Shown here piece by piece: positions 58,133 through 64,000 of a stretch of DNA of 64,000 bases. Position 1 is the stretch's first letter. Each line of letters begins with the position of its first letter. A program made the translations under genes and the position numbers. The notes under the pieces were generated by a model, which saw only the letters and a program-made list of their open reading frames with translations, was not told where the DNA came from and did no database searches. Source of the DNA: Serpula lacrymans var. lacrymans S7.9 (taxonomy: Eukaryota; Basidiomycota; Agaricomycetes; Boletales; Serpulaceae); contig NW_006763294.1 in NCBI RefSeq assembly GCF_000218685.1, forward strand, positions 2,180,126-2,244,125, read 5' to 3'.

Positions 58133-61100
58133 ATGCCTCCCCAGATATATCATCACAAACCCGCCCGGCCACACCACAGCAGCTTAACTATACCCTGCGA
58201 GAATTCTCAGTGCAACCGCTGGTTTCGCAGTGTCTCTGGTTTGAAAAAACATGTGCGCTCTTGTCATGTCAGCGCCCCCAGCCATCCACTTCCTCCTGAG
58301 CACCCAGCACTTTCACCACCAGCTGAAAATGAACTAGAAAGCAACTTCGAACCATTTGACGGACAGGATGAGCAAGAAAATCCGCTATCCAATGAGCCAT
58401 TAGAAGATCAGGCTCAATGTGAGATTGAATACCATCCTTTTCTAGATGGTATGTTGTCTATGTTTTCTAATGGGCGTTATTCCTGCTGAAAACTCACAGG
58501 ACGGCCTTGTGATGAAAACGGGAACTTTCTACCTCCTGGAGCAAAACCTGTACTACCCGAAACCCCGTCAACCAATGATTGGTCCCCATACCGGGATTAT
58601 GTTGAGTTTGAGATGGCGGAACTCCTCTACAAAAAGGTACAGATGTCTGGGGGAGATATTAATGCCCTTGTAGATCTGTGGAGGGCCTCGTTCATCAAAA
58701 ATGGTCTGGCTGATGAAGATGTCCCTTTTGCAAACAAGGACGACTTGTACCGAGTAATTGACTCAACTTCCGGCAGTGATGTGCCATGGGAGTCTTTCTC
58801 TCTCTCATATAATGGCGAGCTTCCCGGAGAAGACCCCCCAGAGTGGATGAAACAGGAATTTGATGTTTGGTTTAGGAGTCCGCGTGCCATCATTCAAAAC
58901 ATGCTATCTAATCGAGACTTCTGTGGTGAAACCAATTTCATGCCTTACCGGAAGTTTAGCAAGAAGGGAGAGCGAGAATATAAAGACTTCATGTCAGGGG
59001 AGTGGGCCTGGAAGCAGGCCGACAAGATCTCCGTGGATCCAACAACCCATGGCTCATCATTCGTGCCCGTTATTCTAGGCAGCGATAAGACCACAGTGTC
59101 AGTTGCGACAGGCCAAAATGAATATTATCCAGTGTATATATCCATTGGAAACATTCATAATAATGTCCGACGAGCACATAGGAATGCTGTTGCATTGCTG
59201 GGCTTTCTGGCCATTCCAAAGAGTTTGTTCTATTCAACAATATTTTTTCTTTGCGTATACTAAAGCTAACACCTTCTCAGCTGAGAAGAAGTATGCAAAT
59301 GACGTCGAGTTTTGCAAGTTTCGCCGACAGTTACTCCACACCTCCCTGGCTTGCATTCTTCAAGATCTCAAACCCGGGATGCTAGTTCCGGAGGTTCTAC
59401 GATGCGCTGACATGCATTTTAGGTGTGTTATCTATGGTATTGGTCCATACATAGCTGATTATCCGGAGCAGGCTCTTCTTGCATGTATAGTTCAAGGGTG
59501 GTGTCCTCGGTAAGTGGCTTTCTTATACGGTACTATTCAGACTAATATCTGATTCTCATAGCTGTATTGCCTGGCCTAACAATCTTGATGGCGAAGGTGG
59601 TCGGCGCTCAGAAGATCATACAGAGGTTCTTGCAAACTTCCTCAGTCCAGTGGTTTTGTGGGACCAATATGGTATTGTTAGTGACATAGTAGTGAGTCTT
59701 TTACATTCGAACAAATCCTGTTCTTTATCATACGCCAACCCTTTTACATTCAAACAAATTTTGTTCTTTCTCATACGCCAACCCTTTTACATTCGAACGA
59801 ATCCTGTTTTTTCTTGTTCACCAACCCACACTCAAACAGCCATTCACACATGATTTCCCTCGTGCCGACATACATGAAATTCTGGCTCCTGATCTTCTTC
59901 ACCAAGTCATCAAAGGTACTTTTAAGGATCACCTTGTGACTTAGGTAGAGGATTACCTCCATCTAACATATAGCAAGAAGCGGGCTGACGAGATTTCGGA
60001 TGACATTGACCGACGGATTGCAGCAGTTCCCTCGTTTCCTGGCCTTCGACGATTTCCTCAAGGCCGTGGATTCAAGCAGTGGACCGGCGACGATTCAAAG
60101 GCTCTCATGAAGGTGTACCTCCCCGCTATTGAAGGGCATGTCCCCCCAGACATAATACGCACATTCTAGGCTTTTCTCGACTTCTGTTACTTGGTACGGC
60201 ACGATACTCACAGTGACAGCACCATCCAGAAAGTGCAAGATGCCGTCAAGGATTTCCACCACAGCCACACCATTTTTGAGACACTAGGTGTCCGACCAAC
60301 AGGGTTCTCTCTCCCACGACAGCATTCACTACAACATTATCCATGGCTCATTCGAATGTTTGGGTCTCCAAACGGCCTCTGTTCGTCAATAACGGAATCA
60401 CGACACATTACGGCTGTAAAAGAACCATGGCGCCGGTCAAGCAGATTTGAAGCACTTGGTCAGATGTTGCTGATCAACCAGAGGCTCGACAAACTTGCGG
60501 TCTCTAGGGTGGACTTTACAGCCCGTGGGATGCTTTCAGGCAGTATCCTAGACTATGTAAAGAATTATCACAATGATGCAATGGAGGCTACAAGAGCTCT
60601 GGATACAAGAGCGGAGCACCACAACACCGAAGACAACAACAACGGGGATAGTGGGCCGGTCCCAGGTCCATTGACACCTGGCTATGTCAAACCATCGGTT
60701 CGCCGTTGTACGTTTTATTTCACTGCTATTTACATGTATATTATACTGATGGCTATCTTTTTAGTGCGTCAATATTCAACAAACTGCCACAAACTCAGTG
60801 TGCAGCTCAACCAACCCCGCCTTGTTGAGTTACTCCGACGCTTCCTTTACAGCCAAGCGCACATGAACGACCATGACGCGCCCTCAGCCTTTAATATACC
60901 CCTGCACCAATGCCCCATGTTCAATTCGAGGGTAGTTGCGACGCACTCGGCAGTCGCATATTTCTATGCGCCAAGCGACTGCAGTGGAACCGATGGTATG
61001 CGCCGAGAAACAATTCGTGCCACGCATTTGTGGCGAAAGCATGCGGCTCGTTACGACTGTGCTTTTGTCGAGCGCGATCCTTCAATTCCAGGAATCCGAG

Positions 61101-61444
61101 GACTCGATGTCGTTCGCATTTTTGCATTCCTTTCTTTCTCACATGATAATACTACTTATCCATGTGCTCTTATACAGTGGTTCTCTCATATTCTGGATGA
61201 GCCTGATGAACTCACTGGGTTGTGGAAGGTCCAGCCTGATACAAATGACAATGGATCACCCAGTCTCGAAATTATTCATTTAGACTGTATCTTTCGTAGT
61301 GCACATCTCATGCCTGTATTCGGCGATTATGGTCATCGGTTCATCCCACCTGACATTGATTTCACTAACTCACTAGATAAATTTCCTACGTTCTACATTA
61401 ATAAATATATAGACCATCATGCCTTCGGACTTAGCCAAGGATGA
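58133..61444 (+). pseudogene. Plavaka transposase with N-terminal C2H2 finger, two nonsense codons
   Basis: Starts MPPQIYHHKPARPHHSS and carries a zinc finger CENSQCNRWFRSVSGLKKHV ending RSCH. After an intron (58450-58499) come the family blocks RPCDENGNFLPPGAKPV, WSPYRDYVEFEMAELLYKK, then PVYISIGNIHNNVRRAHRNA, VEFCKFRRQLLHTSLACIL and the HDFPRADIHEILAPDLLHQV block. The last part (60191-61444) includes WLIRMFGSPNGLCSSITESR and HITAVKEPWRRSS and ends HHAFGLSQG. Two in-frame TAGs interrupt otherwise conserved sequence, at 59942-59944 (between DHLVT and VEDYL, where a Trp is usual) and at 60167-60169 (in RTF-AFLDFCYL). At least five short introns. The catalytic pattern could not be checked residue by residue. 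Confidence 0.8.
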
Positions 61445-61742
61445 TTCATAACTTGTCAAACTTGATTTTGTACTTCATGTACTTGGACCACGCTTGGATA
61501 ACACTTTGCTCAAAATGTCTGAATGCTTCTACTTAGACCAGCCTACGTGTCTAAACGAAGTTGAAGGTGAATTGGCTCGCTTTCTTGTTCACTTGATAGA
61601 GCTTTAATTCCTTATATTTCTTGAACAGTCTTGAAAGTCAGCAAAGCGTGACCAAGTTCCGTCAAGAAATTTGACACTTTACTGATGCTATTGTCCCTTT
61701 CTGCAATTTAAGATGATGGTTAGATTTCAAGGACCTTTCCAG

Positions 61743-62395
61743 AGAATTTCTACCGAGGCTGACATCCGAATTACTCATGTCTTTACCGATATCTCTGGAT
61801 TTGCTGATCATTTGCAGAGCGAGCTTCGTCATATGATAGATCGGCACAACCTGCCATTAAATTATCAAGAAGTGGAACTCGTGATTGAACCGCAACAGGG
61901 CCCCAACTATGAGACTGTTGGCCGGTATTACTTTGTGGACCCAACACAATCGTGCAACATTGCAAGGTGGTGGAATTAATGGCTCATAAAAGTGAAGCAG
62001 GTGTTTCCCTGTCGAAATTTGGGGTTAACATTACTCCTTCCTATCTCAGGGTTTGCAGTGCATGCTGAATACTGGTAAGCTAGTGACTCTTCCGGTCCTT
62101 GTCGAGGCTATCTGAACAAGAGCCTAGGCACCATTGGGTACTGTTTCCAAATCTATGTTACTTGACACCAGATATCCTCCATTACCTCAAACAACTAATG
62201 TTGCAGGCCCGGTGTGGTGAGTAGTGTGGCTCACATGGGTTTCGTCTATACCCCTATTAACTTATACGTTGCCGATGAAGATCACCTGACATCACAGCAG
62301 TCTACAGCACCATATGATGCCGACCAACTGGAAAAGTTATACTCCGTAGTTGGAGAAATTAAAATCAATTGCAAGGTTACCTCCTAAGATACCTA
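61743..62395 (+). CDS. WW-domain-family protein, 3' exons after the Plavaka insertion
   Basis: The exon from 61743 reads RISTEADIRITHVFTDISGF, then YQEVELVIEPQQGP and GRYYFVDPTQSC, matching the part of the family that follows the WW-like motif. Later exons are visible: HAEYW ending about 62082, HHWVLFPNLCYLTPDILHYL at 62130-62200, and TSQQSTAPYDADQLEKLYSV at 62290-62370. The piece after VDPTQSC departs from the expected sequence, and the 61980-62060 stretch has an intron or a lesion. Together with 54640-55043 this is one gene. Whether it is still expressed depends on splicing out the 6.6-kb element. Confidence 0.6.
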
Positions 62396-62634
62396 CTTTT
62401 TTCTGACATTTCTATACCAGCCCATTCTGTCAACCCTCTAGAATGCCAGCATTCAGTATGGATTGTTGGTAAGTTGTCCGTCCACATGTGACACTGTGCC
62501 TATTTAAAATGTTTCTATAGGTAGAATAATGCATGAATTTGTTAGTTTTGGTGATTCTGCACCTTTGTGCTACCTATATATTTTCATTCCTTTCTCTATC
62601 TATTCTTCTATCATTCACTATTGATTGTGTTCTC
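62396..62634. other. 3' part or flank of the WW-family gene
   Basis: Possibly one more small exon near 62440-62470; nothing else recognisable. Confidence 0.35.
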
Positions 62635-62860
62635 TATTATTTCGCCTTTGTGGCTGCTTTGTTTACCTTTGTTTACAAAACTTCGGACAGTATTGCAGAG
62701 TCCAATGCTTCCTATTCTCTAGTTACTCACATTGGACTCTAGGTACTGTATACCTGTCATACTCTCTAATAATAAAGTTACTCACATTGGACTCTAGTTC
62801 CAGTCCCTGATTGCTCTCAGCAAGTGGCTAGACACTTCCTTCAAGCTTTGTTCTTAATAG
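62635..62860 (-). repeat. inverted copy of the repeat inserted in the DIRS-like element
   Basis: Reverse complement of about 26961-27165, including the sequence around TTTACCTTTGTTTACAAAAC and the GTTACTCACATTGGACTCTA direct repeat, with small indels. Confidence 0.7.
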
Positions 62861-64000
62861 GTTATGAGCCCTGTGCTCTAGCCATCTTCCTGACCTCATA
62901 TCTCACCATCCAAGCGTCCTACTGCTTATCCATTGTAACCATTGTCTTCTGGGACTCTTATTATCTCATCAATCACCTCAGATTACTCTGATCTCATCTT
63001 GATCTCCAACAACAACTCCTTGTTGCAAGTTACCCCCATTTCGGACGCTTTTTTGGTCTTATCTGCACCATATCTCGCCCAATCCTTATCTGATCGTCCT
63101 GTAACTTCTACCATCGTCTTTTACGGCCTAAATAACCCTAGGAGACCTGTCAGAGCGGTTGAATTTGAGCTGGATCTTTCTGTGAGCCTTCATCATCATT
63201 TGATCACCTTTTGGCCCCCTATTCCATATCTCCACATCCTGTGCTCGGATCTTGGCCCTATTTGAGCCATCTACTACCCTATACTATTGCACTCTACACC
63301 GTCAATTTGGGGGCAATCCATCCACTCCATCATCCTCTGTGAAGTTCGCATTTTTGGCACTTTCACCCCTATTGGACTCCTATTGCATATCTCCACATCC
63401 TGTGCTTCACTTCTTGTGATATTTGGGCCATCTATTACTCTATAAAAATGTTCCCTATACCTCTGATTTGGTGGCAATCCATCCATCTTATCTGTCTCTG
63501 CATCAATTTCGACTTTTTGCCCTATTTTTCGCTTTTTGGCATATCTGGTGTGTGCATAAAGCTCCAATCTTCTCTACTCTGTCTATTATCAGATAGAACA
63601 AGCCTATAGACTGTGAAGCTCGCCTGCATTGCCTCAGTTTGCTGTTGCCTAGAGCCTCTCTCAGTCTGCGGTGTTTGGGGAGCTTAAGTCACTTTGTTGA
63701 CTCATATACAAGCCCTATTAACCAACACTGTCTCGAGGCGATTTCTCTGTTAATATCAGTGTGGAATTGAAAGGGGAACACAGGCGTAACCCTGTAGCAG
63801 CACTAGGAAGCCTTAGCACCCTCCTGGATCGCTTTTGGACGCTTTTTGGACGCTTTTTGGACCTATCCTTGCGCTTTCTGACCCTCTCCATATCCTCTCT
63901 CTACCGCCTCACCATCTTATCTGCTCGCCTCCTACTGTTGCCCATTGTCTTTGCCACTATTCCATCGCCTATAGCCGTCTCCTACATCATTTATCATTGC
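62861..64000. other. repetitive non-coding end of window
   Basis: A pyrimidine-rich region with a direct repeat of about 160 bp (from about 63213 and about 63375, sharing CATATCTCCACATCCTGTGC and GGCAATCCATCCA) and a small tandem repeat of GGACGCTTTTT near 63836-63860. It probably is transposon sequence; no gene seen. Confidence 0.5.

Larger units (their letters stand above)
55052..61687 (+). mobile_element. Plavaka DNA transposon (6,636 bp), CTA target duplication
   Basis: The left end (55052-55085) starts CATCAGTAAAATGTCAACTT and the right end, reversed (61687-61654), starts CATCAGTAAAGTGTCAAATT, giving an imperfect TIR of about 34 bp. The 3-bp sequence CTA flanks both sides (55049-55051 and 61688-61690), as expected of CACTA-related elements. 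Inside are a rightward transposase gene and a leftward accessory gene sharing a central divergent promoter region (57988-58132). Confidence 0.8.

Overview
The window is fungal nuclear DNA, almost certainly from an agaricomycete (Basidiomycota). Genes are dense and short, with many 50-70 nt GT-AG introns. The gene and element families are typical of mushroom-forming fungi: a NACHT NTPase, Set1, a WW-domain family, Plavaka and DIRS-like transposons, and Ty3 chromoviruses. All assignments come from reading the sequence and recalling protein families; no database search was run. Exon joins were checked by frame only.

Left part (1-16.4 kb): a decayed membrane-protein remnant; an 8-exon S9 prolyl-oligopeptidase-type peptidase; a broken NACHT NTPase; a DUF1308 (C7orf25-like) gene; an uncharacterised single-pass membrane protein on the minus strand; and copy 1 of a 7-exon alpha/beta hydrolase (minus).

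Middle (16.4-35.4 kb): a nested transposon block between hydrolase copies 1 and 2, which form a direct duplication about 21 kb apart. It holds a fold-back element full of palindromes, a solo LTR, a gag-bearing LTR-retrotransposon remnant, a dispersed repeat here called R1, a DIRS-like RT / tyrosine-recombinase element, a Ty3 chromovirus with a 3' zinc-knuckle ORF, and a Tc1/mariner deletion derivative. Two copies of one host repeat carry different insertions, so each serves as the empty site of the other and fixes both target-site duplications.

Right part (35.4-51.3 kb): hydrolase copy 2, then conserved housekeeping genes: a Ser/Pro-rich protein, a weakly supported minus-strand gene, Set1 H3K4 methyltransferase, seryl-tRNA synthetase, an HRI1-like protein and dynactin p25.

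End (51.3-64 kb): a truncated copia gag-protease ORF, a reverse copy of R1, an LTR-like region with helically phased palindromes, and a WW-domain-family gene whose intron contains a 6.6-kb Plavaka DNA transposon (3-bp CTA target duplication, about 34-bp TIRs). The Plavaka has a transposase with two nonsense codons and a divergent accessory gene. The last 1.1 kb is repetitive non-coding sequence. The most novel material is in the mobile elements: the Plavaka accessory protein, the extra 3' ORF of the Ty3 element, the fold-back palindromes and the phased-palindrome LTR.
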